From positions 395,440,974-395,504,973 of the forward strand of contig CM046878.1 in assembly GCA_025667525.1 (NCBI GenBank): DNA of 64,000 nucleotides, written 5' to 3'. Below, piece after piece: positions 11,715-21,182 of the stretch. Source of the DNA: Glebionis coronaria. Taxonomy: Eukaryota; Streptophyta; Magnoliopsida; Asterales; Asteraceae. The notes below the pieces were generated by a model that searched no databases, was not told the DNA's origin, and saw only the letters and a list, made by a program, of their open reading frames with translations. Position 1 is the first letter of the stretch. Every line of letters starts with the position of its first letter. Position numbers and translations under genes: made by a program.

Positions 11715-12640
11715 ATCTACTCTTGAAATGTATCTACTAGATTGCATCTTGTTTTGTGTAGGTACTCATGAAGATCCATCATTGAATTGGTTGCGGATTC
11801 AGTTACTTGCACTTGTAGAAGACTTATCATCATCGATTTTCAATATCTTTGAATGATGAGTGGGACTGATACTAGTCATTGAAGACTTAGTATTCATGAT
11901 AGTCACTATTGGGGTTTGCATTGATGGATTGGAATGCTCTTGTGGCCAAGGTACGCTTTCGTTCTTCCACACGCCCTTTTGATCATTCTTTTGATCATTA
12001 CATGACTATGTGCTTGCTCTTGGCATCCTTGCCTTGACATTTATTTGTGGTTTGTGATTCTTTCCTCTTATCCTCTCAAACCTTCATTGCTTGGATACTT
12101 GACTCACTATGGTGATGTAGAGTGAGTTAGTAGAAGCTTAAAGTATCAAGCATGATTTCCATGGTTTGCACCCATACGGTTAGTAGGCCCTTTGTGGGAG
12201 AGAAAGTGAATTAATACCTTGCTCATATTTTGGTTTAGACTAAGACTATTATTGAAAGTGATCTTAGTCTATACTTGAATAATTGCTTTGTTCTTATTCA
12301 TTACCAAAGCCGTTTAACGTTTCGCCAGAAAGGCACGTCTTAAACCACTATATATGACACAAGCTCTTCATTACCACTATTTGAAGATTGTCATTAATCC
12401 CTTGAGCATTGGTCCTAGTCTTGATTCACTTCCCTTGACTTCTCTCCACTTTACCGTTTTGCTACGAGTAGTCGTTTGTTCGTGTCGGTTCTTTTCGATC
12501 TTGATTTAACTCGTAATCCTTCGTTAAGGCATATTGCTTAGTGTTATGATGATCCAATGATATTCTAAAAGGCTCATGATTTAATTTTAAGTATTTTAGA
12601 AAAACTTGGTTTTCAAAATTTGGCCTTTTTCATAGATAAA
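11715..12640 (+). other. Internal retroelement sequence, no ORF recognised
   Basis: This lies between the Athila LTR and the first palindromic cassette. No pol motif or long frame was found on either strand. By position it is internal sequence of the + strand LTR element whose accessory ORFs follow. Confidence 0.4.
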
Positions 12641-12654
12641 AACCTGCCTCAGTA

Positions 12655-12714
12655 GGCGGTTCCTTATCTAGGCGGCTCAAACCCGCGGTACCTTATCGAT
12701 AAGGAACCGCGGGC
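12655..12714 (+). repeat. Palindromic GC-rich cassette, copy 1
   Basis: Positions 12682-12713 form a 32-bp palindrome with a single mismatched pair. The left arm is CCCGCGGTACCTTATC and the right arm GATAAGGAACCGCGGG. A third related arm (GGCGGTTCCTTATCTAGG) lies just upstream. Related cassettes occur at 14751, 16186, 18117, 24195 and 25649. This copy sits upstream of a pyrimidine-rich, leader-like sequence (12765-12790) and of the ORF at 13389. Confidence 0.8.
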
Positions 12715-13388
12715 AGAAACTTTTGTCAGAGCGCCAGTTTGAGTATTTTATTCTTTTTCAAACCAAACCCTCTCTCTCCCAAAAACACACAGCCGACGGG
12801 TTTCTTGTTTTCCACCATTGTTGAAGCTTCCAAAACCTTCAATCACTCAAATTAATTGATTCCAAGTTGTGGGTTTCACTCATCCTTCATCTAACATCAA
12901 TTAATTGTAAGTATTTTCTTTCAATTTCATCTATTTTGTTCTAGGGTTCATCCTTTCGTAATTGGGGATTTTTAAAATTGAAATTGAATTAAAACCTTAA
13001 TAGGAATGTGGGTTGACATGGTTATTTTACTATGATTCCTTAGGTTGATATTCATTAAGATTTCACTAAAACCCACTTGTAGAACAAATCCGAATTTTGA
13101 TTAATTATTTTTGATTAAAAGATGGATTTGAGATGAACCCATGAACAAGTAGGTAATGACATTGTTAATGCTTACCTAAAAACCTTGTTTTGAAAAACCA
13201 ATGTTCTAATCCATTGCTGATCTAACATAGATCATGTGTTCTTGGTTAATGATGGAATAGACACATTGTGAACATGAAAATGATATGGATTCAATCCTAT
13301 GTTTATCAAGAAATTGATATAACACATTTTCATTTTTCAATTTATTTATAAGTGATTGAAAAGATATTTTCTTACTTAGGTACTTATC

Positions 13389-14456
13389 ATGTCCACAAGA
13401 TATCAAAAAGATCATGAACGAACACGAGCATACATGTCCTCTTCTCCTTACCCTCATTTGATTCATTCTGATAAAAACTCGTCTAAGTCTCTTAAACATC
13501 GTTGTTTCCATGAAGGACGCATCGTTCCTTCTAATTGTGTAAATGAGTTTATTCGCTTCATGTTTGTGTCTATTGGCTTTGATTGTCTTCTTGATATTGA
13601 CGAGCCAATATTTCCTTCGTTCCTTATAGGGTTCTTTAGCTCATTCACTTTGATAGGCATCAATAATGGAATATCTATACGATTTTCCATCATGGGGAAA
13701 ATCATTACCTACACTCTTGAAGAATTCGGTGATATTCTTGGAGTGCCATCTAATGGTCAATGTCGATTCACCGATGCTTGGAGTTTAGACTCTTTAGAAT
13801 CGGCCCCTATTGATGCTCATTATGTGACCGTGCTTCCAACTCCTTCGGACATCATTCATGCCATTTCTAAACCTCGTAAACATCCTATTCATGGTAAATT
13901 TCAAGGAGTTGTTCGAACTCTCTCTCCTTGGGAATTACTATCTAGTGATATTAATTATTTCATGACTCCTTGGGCCGAAATCATTAGGGAAAATGCAATG
14001 TGTCTTGATGGGAATCGGGATTTAGTACCCGCTTGCCTTGCACATATGTTGTATTGTGTTGCCACCACAACTCCTTACAATCTCACATTTTTCATGGCTA
14101 GAAGAATTAGATTTGTTCTTCTTGAGTCTAAGTCAAGTCTTCCCTATGGAATGCTTCTTTCTCGTCTTCTTAGAAGAGTCCTTATTGACTTTCCGTCTCT
14201 TCTATCTTCACCTTATTGCTCCGTTGATCGTGTCATGTCTCCCTTTCAAAAGAACATTTCATCTGAGATCAATGTAAACTCGAGTCAAGTCGAAAATACT
14301 TCTCAAGAAGAGTCTTTTAGCAACCCTCCTTCCAATTTCATCAACTTCATGACTTCTTCTATCTCAATTTTTTCCTCCCGTGAAATTGATTCCGATTATC
14401 AATTTTATCTCAATCATCTTCTTCGAGAACGTCTCAGAAGTGAATCAAGAAATTAG
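13389..14456 (+). CDS. Retrotransposon accessory protein, 355 aa, function unknown
   Basis: An intact frame of 355 residues. I recognise no catalytic motif. The central part has a hydrophobic segment (FLIGFFSSFTLIGI) followed by YTLEEFGDILGVPSNGQ. That pattern recalls the plant retroelement proteins found beside or after pol (ATHILA ORF1-like or 'plant transposon protein' families). The ORF at 37518-38660 shows the analogous pattern FAFSLKDFSSVAGLKHGDE. The ATG follows a sequence resembling an intron: donor AATTGTAAGT near 12906, acceptor TTACTTAG near 13379. With leader-like sequence downstream of the cassette, this suggests a subgenomic transcript with its own promoter and 5'-UTR intron, which is inference. 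It could also be an envelope-position protein, but no signal peptide or clear anchor is seen. Confidence 0.6.
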   Translation: MSTRYQKDHERTRAYMSSSPYPHLIHSDKNSSKSLKHRCFHEGRIVPSNCVNEFIRFMFVSIGFDCLLDIDEPIFPSFLIGFFSSFTLIGINNGISIRFSIMGKIITYTLEEFGDILGVPSNGQCRFTDAWSLDSLESAPIDAHYVTVLPTPSDIIHAISKPRKHPIHGKFQGVVRTLSPWELLSSDINYFMTPWAEIIRENAMCLDGNRDLVPACLAHMLYCVATTTPYNLTFFMARRIRFVLLESKSSLPYGMLLSRLLRRVLIDFPSLLSSPYCSVDRVMSPFQKNISSEINVNSSQVENTSQEESFSNPPSNFINFMTSSISIFSSREIDSDYQFYLNHLLRERLRSESRN

Positions 14457-14750
14457 AAGTTATGCTCATGATTATATGCCACTCTCATCAAGGACGGCTT
14501 CTTGTTTTCTTTTCTTCATTTGGTTGTGTATTGACTTATGTTACATGTTTGGATTATTATTTATGTTGATCCTAATTATTGCTTATGCAATGATGTTTGT
14601 GATTTACATAGCTTTGTGCATGCCTTATGATAGTTAGCTTATTAGATTATGATCTGTAGTTAACTTTGGCTTGTGAATCTTTTGGTAAAAATCTGGGTTT
14701 ATCAAAAACTGGGATGGGAAACTTTTGAAAGCCCTCTGGTCGCGGTTCCA
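14457..14750 (+). other. 3' flank of accessory ORF, no gene
   Basis: AT-rich sequence after the ORF. Open frames here are short and unconvincing. Confidence 0.4.
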
Positions 14751-14811
14751 TATCGACCCGCGGATCCTTATCGATAAGGTACCGCCGGTCCTAGATAAGG
14801 AACCGCCGGTC
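14751..14811 (+). repeat. Palindromic GC-rich cassette, copy 2
   Basis: It contains GCGGATCCTTATC and GATAAGGTACCGC as abutting inverted arms (two mismatched pairs near 14759-14785), followed by a second arm AGATAAGGAACCGCC. It lies about 230 bp upstream of the ORF at 15043. Confidence 0.75.
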
Positions 14812-15042
14812 ACTGTGCCCGACAGCATCTTTGCTTTACACTGTTTTCTCAATTTTGTGTAAAAACTGCATGATTTTCTGTAATAAACTTCACATTTCCT
14901 TAACTAGCTTACCTAAATTCATTATTCACCTAAAATGATTTTAACCCATTACTAGTTTGGATCATCCCCTCACCCATTTAAACCCATCTTGTTTGCCATG
15001 TTCTTCACACATCAAACATACCTCCCTTAACCCTAAACAACC

Positions 15043-15741
15043 ATGGTTTCTACCAAAACCCCAAACACTTCCAAGTCCTCCACCCCAAAGAAAACACTCA
15101 AAATAAGGATTAAGGTAGCCAAGCCTAACTCCTCACCCTTCCACACACCTAAGAATGAGATGGTTCCTATCCTCATTTCTTCATCACCTTCCCCACCTCT
15201 TGCTCCATGCAAGACTTCCTCCACCCATGGTACTAACCATTTCATTGGTTCTACCTCCTCTTCATTCCACTCTAGAATGAATGAGCTTACCTCACCCTTC
15301 ACTCCAAGTGCACCCTTGGATGTGACCACACAACCCCAACCAATCCAAATCATTCCTTTTGTAAATGACTTTGATGACACTTTGGTGACTTCACCATTTA
15401 CCCCTCATAACTCACCCATTTCACCAACCTTGGAGAATTTACCTCCACACTCACCCATTTCCCCTTTAGGGAACATGCCTCCACTCTTACCCACATCACC
15501 CTTGGAGAACTTGCCTCCTCCACCTCCACCCAACTCAAACATTCCAAATTTGGGTGTTCCACTTTCCCTCCTTTTGGGTGATCCATACTATGGGTTTCAA
15601 CAAACACATGGTCCTAGTTATCCATGTTGTCTTTACAACCACTACATCATCCATAACCTTAGGATGGATATGTATGGACTACATAGGAGGTTGCAAGAGT
15701 TCTTGCTTGCCTTGTTCTCCATGCCTCCTCCTAGGAGATGA
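15043..15741 (+). CDS. Pro/Ser/Thr-rich accessory protein with C-terminal HG-CC motif
   Basis: A 232-residue intact frame. The first 170 residues are low-complexity Pro/Ser/Thr with repeated PPHSPISP / PPLLPTSPLENLPP segments. The last 60 residues are different: THGPSYPCCLYNHY followed by a helical run ending in LQEFLLALF. This tail matches, in spacing and character, the tails of ORFs 16544-17086 (HHGSSCACCRFQQ...AHVYEKL) and 24412-24711 (HHGTYCHCCQYQH...AHIYEKL), so the three form a family. Function is unknown, and the paired cysteines could bind metal. The start ATG follows 'AACAACC' and is the first in the frame. Confidence 0.6.
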   Translation: MVSTKTPNTSKSSTPKKTLKIRIKVAKPNSSPFHTPKNEMVPILISSSPSPPLAPCKTSSTHGTNHFIGSTSSSFHSRMNELTSPFTPSAPLDVTTQPQPIQIIPFVNDFDDTLVTSPFTPHNSPISPTLENLPPHSPISPLGNMPPLLPTSPLENLPPPPPPNSNIPNLGVPLSLLLGDPYYGFQQTHGPSYPCCLYNHYIIHNLRMDMYGLHRRLQEFLLALFSMPPPRR

Positions 15742-16185
15742 ATGATGGAGTTTTCTTAATAAGAGTTTTCAACAAAACCAAGCCAAAGAAGACTACTTAT
15801 CTAGATCTAATGTTAAGCTAGCTATGTATTAGTTAGTTTTATTTGTCATTGTACTTGCTTCTTTCATGAATGTTTCATGTTGTTGATCTATGGATTTAGC
15901 TTTGTGTGTTTCTATCCTTTTGTGCACACTAATCAACTTTAATTTGAAATTAAAATTGAACCTAAATCTATCACAACCTCTAAAAACTTGACTAAATTTG
16001 GTTCAAAATGATATCTAAATTATTTTGTCACCCTTTGTCAAGACATTCTTTGTGAATGTGTTGCTTTTTTGCAACCCTAGCATAATTTGATGCTAATAGA
16101 GGTAAAATTCCAAGATTTGCAACTTTTTGAAAAAGTCTTAGTTTTTCCCAAAACCCAGGAAAAACATGGTTTCACGTCCACTGTA
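15742..16185 (+). other. Spacer between accessory ORFs
   Basis: AT-rich 3' flank of the upstream ORF. No gene is recognised. It becomes U3-like shortly before the next palindromic cassette. Confidence 0.4.
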
Positions 16186-16253
16186 GGCGGCTTTAAAAGT
16201 CGCGCGGTTCCTTATGTGGTAAGGAACCGCCGGTCCCTTTAAGGTACCGCGGA
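16186..16253 (+). repeat. Palindromic GC-rich cassette, copy 3
   Basis: Positions 16204-16230 form a perfect hairpin with 11-bp arms (GCGGTTCCTTA / TAAGGAACCGC) and a 5-base loop, followed by a related arm AAGGTACCGCGG. It is about 300 bp upstream of the ORF at 16544. Confidence 0.8.
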
Positions 16254-16407
16254 CAAAAATCAACATTTGACATATTTTTGGTCAAAACTTTTGAAACCCT
16301 ATACCCTGTGAAGATTCCTTGTTTACTCAAATTGACTAAAAACTCCTTGACACTTCACATTTTGTATTCAAATTCTTACCTTGATTACATTTTACTTATA
16401 CCCCAAC

Positions 16408-16540
16408 CTTGAGATTTCATTCTCACACCTTCCCAACCTTGAGAATTCACTCTCACACAACCTTGAGATTTCATTCTCACACCTTCCCAACCTTGAGAAT
16501 TCATTCTCACATAACCTTGAGATTTCATTCTCACACTCTC
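16408..16540 (+). repeat. Tandem repeat, alternating ACCTTGAGATTTC / ACCTTGAGAATTC units
   Basis: Five tandem units of roughly 24-30 bp, each beginning ACCTTGAG and ending TCTCACA, organised as a ~54-bp higher-order repeat. They lie immediately before the Met chosen for the next ORF. The array is open in the same frame (a Thr/His/Ser-rich peptide) but is more likely leader sequence. Confidence 0.75.
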
Positions 16541-16543
16541 TCA

Positions 16544-17086
16544 ATGCCTAACTCCTACATTCCTAACCTTGACATTTCTTTGTCACAACCCCACTCACCC
16601 AAAGCTTCCTCATCCAAGCTTTCAAAGAAACCGAAAATCTCGGTTCGACCTATTTGGGTTAAAAAGAATGAACCATCTTCGTCCAAACCACCCATAAACC
16701 CTACCTTCCCTCCAATCAAGTATTGGAATGAGACTTATACTATAAACCCCATCACCGGAGCTAAAGAAAATGTTCCCCCACCACCACAATCCTTCAACAC
16801 CCCTCAACTCAATGACCTTTCAACCTTCCCAAACCTCACAAGGCATTGTGAAAACATTCCCAAACCCATTACCCCACCACCACCAAACCCTAAGTTTGAT
16901 GCCATACCCCCATCAAACGATTTTGTGTTACATCATGGATCCTCGTGTGCTTGTTGTCGATTTCAACAAATTGAACTTGCTCATGTGTATGAGAAGTTAA
17001 ATTTTCTTGAATTCCTCCTCACTCGACCTCCTATTCAAGTTTTCGTTCCGGTGGACAAAACTTCGAATGATGCATCATCTTTTTAG
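16544..17086 (+). CDS. Accessory protein with HHG-C-CC motif
   Basis: About 180 residues from the Met at 16544. The frame is open further upstream through the tandem repeat, but that part is repetitive. The N-terminal half is Pro/Ser-rich and basic (SSKLSKKPKISVRPIWVKK). The C-terminal region reads LHHGSSCACCRFQQIELAHVYEKLNFLEFLL. The same core, HHG-x2-C-x-CC-x2-Q-x4-AH-x-YEKL, recurs in ORF 24412-24711 of the neighbouring element. It lies directly upstream of the element's 3' end. Function is unknown. A small zinc-binding domain followed by an amphipathic helix is plausible from the residues. Confidence 0.6.
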   Translation: MPNSYIPNLDISLSQPHSPKASSSKLSKKPKISVRPIWVKKNEPSSSKPPINPTFPPIKYWNETYTINPITGAKENVPPPPQSFNTPQLNDLSTFPNLTRHCENIPKPITPPPPNPKFDAIPPSNDFVLHHGSSCACCRFQQIELAHVYEKLNFLEFLLTRPPIQVFVPVDKTSNDASSF

Positions 17087-17720
17087 TCTTTTATTTTTTT
17101 TAGAAATCTTGGAAAATGTCACTATTAGACTAGCTTATGCTTAGTGGTTTAGTTTCCATATTTATTGCGTTTAGATACTCATATTGTGTGTATGACTATA
17201 TTCTTTGTTGTGTCTTTTTCTTATATGTAACCTTTGTGTTGTTTGTGTGTTATTTCATTAGTTCTATTTTGAGTTGATCATGGTTAATTTTACAATTGCT
17301 TATGGGTGATTCCATCAATTCTAAACTTTAACCCATTGACAAGCTTATCATCTTCATCGGATTGAAGCTTGATTTTGTCAATTACCTCTATGGACATACT
17401 TAGCAAAATACTTGCTTCTAATTTGAGATTTCTTCTCTCTCTCCCTCTCAAGTTACTTAGTAGGTAGTGATCATATATACATTGGTGTTTCTTTCCTTTC
17501 TACTAAGCTTTGTGTAGCATGTCACCTTAGCTCACAAACTTGGTGCCCCAAGCAAGGGGGAGCAACCACCAAGGGGGAGCTACTAGCAAAGTTCGATGTT
17601 CTTCAAAGACTTGTGCTAACCTTTTTGCTACGACAAAGGGGGAGAAATGATAGTGATAAAATAGTTAATAATTCCATATTTTGTGTTTCTACGTAAATGA
17701 GTTTATCGTTTGTCGTAATC
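17087..17720 (+). other. 3' untranslated region of the element
   Basis: This contains several G-rich strings (AAGGGGGAGCAACC, AAGGGGGAGCTAC, AAAGGGGGAGAAATG) before the terminal polypurine tract. The same arrangement appears at 25070-25240 in the neighbouring element. The extra strings may be secondary polypurine tracts. Confidence 0.5.
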
Positions 17721-17734
17721 AAAAAGGGGGAGAT
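17721..17734 (+). promoter_or_regulatory. Polypurine tract
   Basis: AAAAAGGGGGAGAT directly precedes the TG of the 3' LTR. This is the RNase H-resistant plus-strand primer site expected at this position. Confidence 0.85.
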
Positions 17735-19326
17735 TGTTAATGCAAGTGATGCCTAAAAACATTATTAGTGTTAACTAATCTTTCTTAGTTTTGATCACAA
17801 TAAACCATACAACACATTTAGTGTAAAACACAAAATGAATTATTTAACTAACACTATCATCAAGGTAATAATCATATCACTAACCTTTCTTAATCATACT
17901 TAGTGATCATCAAAATGATTATCCTTAAAACTCACTTTTGTTAATATGACAAAAGAATTTTTAATAAACTTTCTTTTTTAGAAAATGTTTTATTAAAATG
18001 GAAAATGAAAATTTGAAAATAGCATATTCCAAATGCTGTTAGAATATCCTTTGAAGGTTTCAAATACCTCAGATATTCCCACCCCACTAAAAGACAAAAA
18101 ACGGAGCATAGTCTAGTGGCGGTACCTTAAGTACCTACGTTGTTCCTTAGCGATATGGAACCGCGGGGTGAGATAAGGTACCGCGCACAGCTAGCCGTTA
18201 TAGATCCGTTATACTTTGTCTCCTTTAAATAGTGGGTCAAATCTCATTTTCAAGCAAGCCTCTTGGACGTTTTTCTCAGCCCTCTTTCTATTTTCTATAT
18301 CATAATCATTAGTAAATGATCACTTAAATTGTTAAGGATGTTTACATATGATTATCCTCTTGATCCCCTCCTTTACCTTGTCCAATGAGAAGATCACTCA
18401 CTCACTAGTGTTGTGATAAAGATGAATCTATGAGCTAGTCATATTCATCATGATACCTTTTTTGTTTTAGGTCAATCCAATGTATTTATGAATACTTGGA
18501 CTAGTTGTGTTCATCCAAGTTATTTGTGGATACTTAGATTTGTTGTGTACATCCATTGTATACGTGTTTGCTTGGATTTATGTTGTGTAAATCCAAGATA
18601 CATGTGTGTACTTGGATAAGTCTAGTTGAGTTGTAATAGATTTGATTAGGAGTTCTCACTAAACTATAAAGTGATGTGGTTGTGTCTTGTGAGTTCTCAC
18701 TAAACTATAAAGTGACTAGTAGTTGTGTTGTGTGAAGTTCTCACTTAGCTTCAAAGTGAAGAGTCGTGAAGATTGGTTCTACCTTTCGATTAGAACTCGA
18801 CATCTAGCCTTGTGTCGTAAAATGGTGAAGTAGGAAACTTCGTGAAGATTGGTTCTACCTTAAGATTAGAACCCGACATCTAGCCTTGTGTCGTTAAATT
18901 GTGAAGTAGGCAACGTTGTGTAGATTGGTCCTAGCTAAAGATTAGGTCTCGACATTTAGCTTAGTGTCGGAAAATAATGTAAGCAACGATGTAAGGTTTT
19001 CTCCGCCGAGAAGGGAGCTTGTGGATATAGTGTAAATCTCGAGTAGGTGTACTCGAGGAGTGGAGTAGAAACGAGGATAGAGCCTCGTTGTCGAACCACT
19101 ATAAATCTTGGTGTCTTCCCACTAGGTTGTCTCCTTCCTTACTCTTTACTTATTTCATTATCATTACACTTACCTATTTTCTTTGCTAGTGCATTTGAAT
19201 TGAACCTAATCATTATGAAACTTAGCCTCAAGTAAAAGATAGTTTTGATACAAACCAAATTGAAAGTAATTTTAATTTGGTCACCAATCGAAGAGAAACT
19301 ATTCAACCCCCCTTCTAGTTTCTACA
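17735..19326 (+). mobile_element. 3' LTR (SIRE-like), 1.59 kb
   Basis: Begins TGTTAATGCAAGTGATGCC directly after the polypurine tract and ends CCTTCTAGTTTCTACA. It carries palindromic cassette 4 and a TATA-like TTTAAATAG at 18223. Around 18640-18990 are internal direct repeats: 'GAGTTCTCACTAAACTATAAAGTGA' appears twice, and 'AAGATTGGTTCTACCTT' modules repeat. It resembles the LTR at 25250-26481 in both ends and layout. Confidence 0.8.
18117..18190 (+). repeat. Palindromic GC-rich cassette, copy 4 (LTR U3)
   Basis: A diverged copy with GGCGGTACCTTAA, TTCCTTAGCGATATGGAACCGCGG and GATAAGGTACCGCG arms. It lies about 35-45 bp upstream of the TATA-like TTTAAATAG at 18223, which places it in the proximal promoter. 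Confidence 0.7.
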
Positions 19327-19483
19327 TATACCTTAAGTGATAATGGTTGAAATAAAAAATACTTGAACTCAAGAATTCGTTTTTCGTTGTTTTCGTAAAT
19401 GCTTGTTTTTACATATTGTCATAATCAAAACAAAGCGAGACCGAAAAATGCAAGTTACGTTTTTAGGCATCATTGCATTAACA
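19327..19483 (-). mobile_element. Inverted fragment of a SIRE-like LTR
   Basis: On the - strand this begins TGTTAATGCAATGATGCC at 19483 and follows the first ~160 bp of the LTR at 25250 (conserved strings ACTTGCATTT, AATCGAATTCTTGAGTTCAAGTAT and CCATTATCACTTAAGGTAT or near variants). It abuts the end of the + strand LTR at 19326 and a Copia pol fragment at 19484, so an older inverted element was cut by a later insertion. Confidence 0.75.
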
Positions 19484-20265
19484 GTATGTTAAAGAAATGC
19501 TAAATAAATTTGGATTAGAAGACTCTAAACCTATGAAGACCCCTATGGCCCCGGATACTAAACTCACCGTAGATGATGATAGTGAGTCGGTAGACAACAC
19601 TAAAGATAGAGTATGATTGGTAGTTTGTTGTACCTAACGGCAAGTCGATCGGATATCATGTTTAGTGTTTGCCTTTTTGCAAGTTCCCAAGAGGCTACCA
19701 AAACCTCCCATCTTGAAGCGGTTAAGCGTATATTCCAATTCATTAAAAGCACTATACATTTAGGATTATGGTATCCTAAAGGAACCGGCGTAGAAACCAT
19801 AGTATTAGCGGACTCAGATCATGCGGGAGACTATGTGGACTGGAAAAGCACTAGCAGAGTTTGTACCTTCATGAGTTGTTGTTTAACTTCTTGGTTCTCT
19901 AAGAAACAAACCGCTCTTGCTATATCCACCACGGAAGCCGAGTATGTGAGTGCCGGCAAAGCTTGTCAACAACCTCTATGGATGAAGCAAGCGCTTGTTG
20001 ATTACGGGATAACACACAATGATGTCCCCATCATGTGTGATAATAAGGGTGCAATAGACCTTAGTAAGAATCTCGTGCAACATTCGTGAACTAAGCACAT
20101 AGAGATTCACCACCATTTCCTTAGGGATAATGTTCAAAAGGGGAACATTTCGATTGAGAAGGTACCTCGGTAGAAAACTTAGCCGACATCTTCACTAATC
20201 CACTTAAGATGGAACCCTTTAATTACTTGCATCTTGGTCTAGAATTAATGGAACATATACCTTAA
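19484..20265 (+). pseudogene. Copia RT C-terminus and RNase H fragment
   Basis: It starts abruptly in the RT thumb (VKEMLNKFGLEDSKPMKTPM), continues through IGSLLYLTASRSDIMFSVCLFA and reaches RNase H (VLADSDHAGDYVDWKSTS, AISTTEAEYVSAGKACQQPLWMK, CDNKGAIDLSKN). A one-base loss near 19606 shifts the frame before the IGSLLYL motif, and a TGA at about 20087 replaces the Arg of HSRTKH. It probably belongs to the same element as the ORF at 24412 and the LTR at 25250, since only the Tat insertion separates them. Confidence 0.8.
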
Positions 20266-20548
20266 TTGCGCATTTTCTTTAATCGAGTCTTTTCTCTTTT
20301 TTCAGTCTTTTCTATCTTTGAGTTATTGAGTCTCTTAAAATCTTTTTGAAAACTTCTCTTCTCTTTTTCAAATATCTCAAAGTTCTTTCGAAAATGGTCG
20401 AGAAATGTTTTTGCATTGTTAATTCAATCTAAAAACGTTTTTTCATGGTTTCTTGCTAACCTAAATATAGCGAGAACAACATTGAACTATGAAGGATCTA
20501 TGTGCCATGACTATATGTATAGATAATCACACCTCCAACATCGATTTT
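20266..20548 (+). other. Post-pol sequence of the Copia element, no gene
   Basis: T-rich spacer after the RNase H remnant, running into the Tat insertion. With 24036-24194 it forms the original post-pol spacer. Confidence 0.45.
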
Positions 20549-20553
20549 ACTTT

Positions 20554-21131
20554 TGATGACGTATAGTCCCTAGTCAGACTGGATAGTCCGATTCACGGGT
20601 ACTACCCGCATCCATCAGGAATGGATTGGATACTTGTGCGATGTGCGCGCGTAGCCCAGGTGGCCCGGTAAGCCGTTGTCGCACATAAGGCTGATTACTT
20701 AGCCAGGTCCTTGTCGCAACGCGACAGGATCAGACAGAATATAACCTATATTATAGTTATATTCGCCTAAGGAAAAGGGATATACACGTGCCTTAGTTAG
20801 ATGATGAAGATTAAGCTATTCCGAGTCATTATCTCTTCCTTAGGCCGCAAGAACAGGGAGCCCAGCCTGGACTCTCTCTCTAAAAAGAACCCCACGGTTC
20901 CATAAAGGTACGATATACATAATACCCTAAACACTCACATACTCAAACCGATTACTTACTCTCACGCCGGAGTTTAATCATGGGTCACAAACCCACGGTA
21001 AGCCTAACAGTGTCTGTTTAGTATGCAGGGTCCTTAAACAAGTTTCACTTGGTGCAAGAGCCGGAGTCCACAAGACCCCGGATTAAGCCTAATTCGGGTC
21101 AAGCTCGGTCCATCCAAATTTTATATCAACA
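20554..21131 (+). mobile_element. Tat 5' LTR
   Basis: 578 bp, from TGATGACGTATAG to TTATATCAACA. Its last ~320 bp recur at 23709-24030 with few differences. It is GC-richer than the surrounding Copia DNA. Confidence 0.85.
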
Positions 21132-21134
21132 AGT

Positions 21135-21150
21135 TGGCGCCATCCGTGGG
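21135..21150 (+). promoter_or_regulatory. Tat primer-binding site
   Basis: TGGCGCCATCCGTGGG begins three bases after the LTR end, in the usual Tat/Retand position. Confidence 0.8.
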
Positions 21151-21182
21151 ACCCTATACTAAACTCTAGCCAATTACGAAAA

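Larger units (their letters stand above)
11715..19326 (+). mobile_element. 3' half of an LTR retrotransposon with three accessory ORFs
   Basis: From left to right: internal DNA, ORF 13389-14456, ORF 15043-15741, ORF 16544-17086, a polypurine tract (17721-17734) and a 3' LTR (17735-19326). The GGGGGAGATTGTTAATG junction and the LTR end CCCCCCTTCTAGTTTCTACA resemble SIRE-like Copia elements. No gag or pol of this copy is in the window, because the 5' part is replaced by Athila at 11714. The element at 19484-26481 has a similar LTR and a related accessory ORF downstream of a Copia RT/RNase H fragment, which supports a Copia assignment. Confidence 0.6.
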
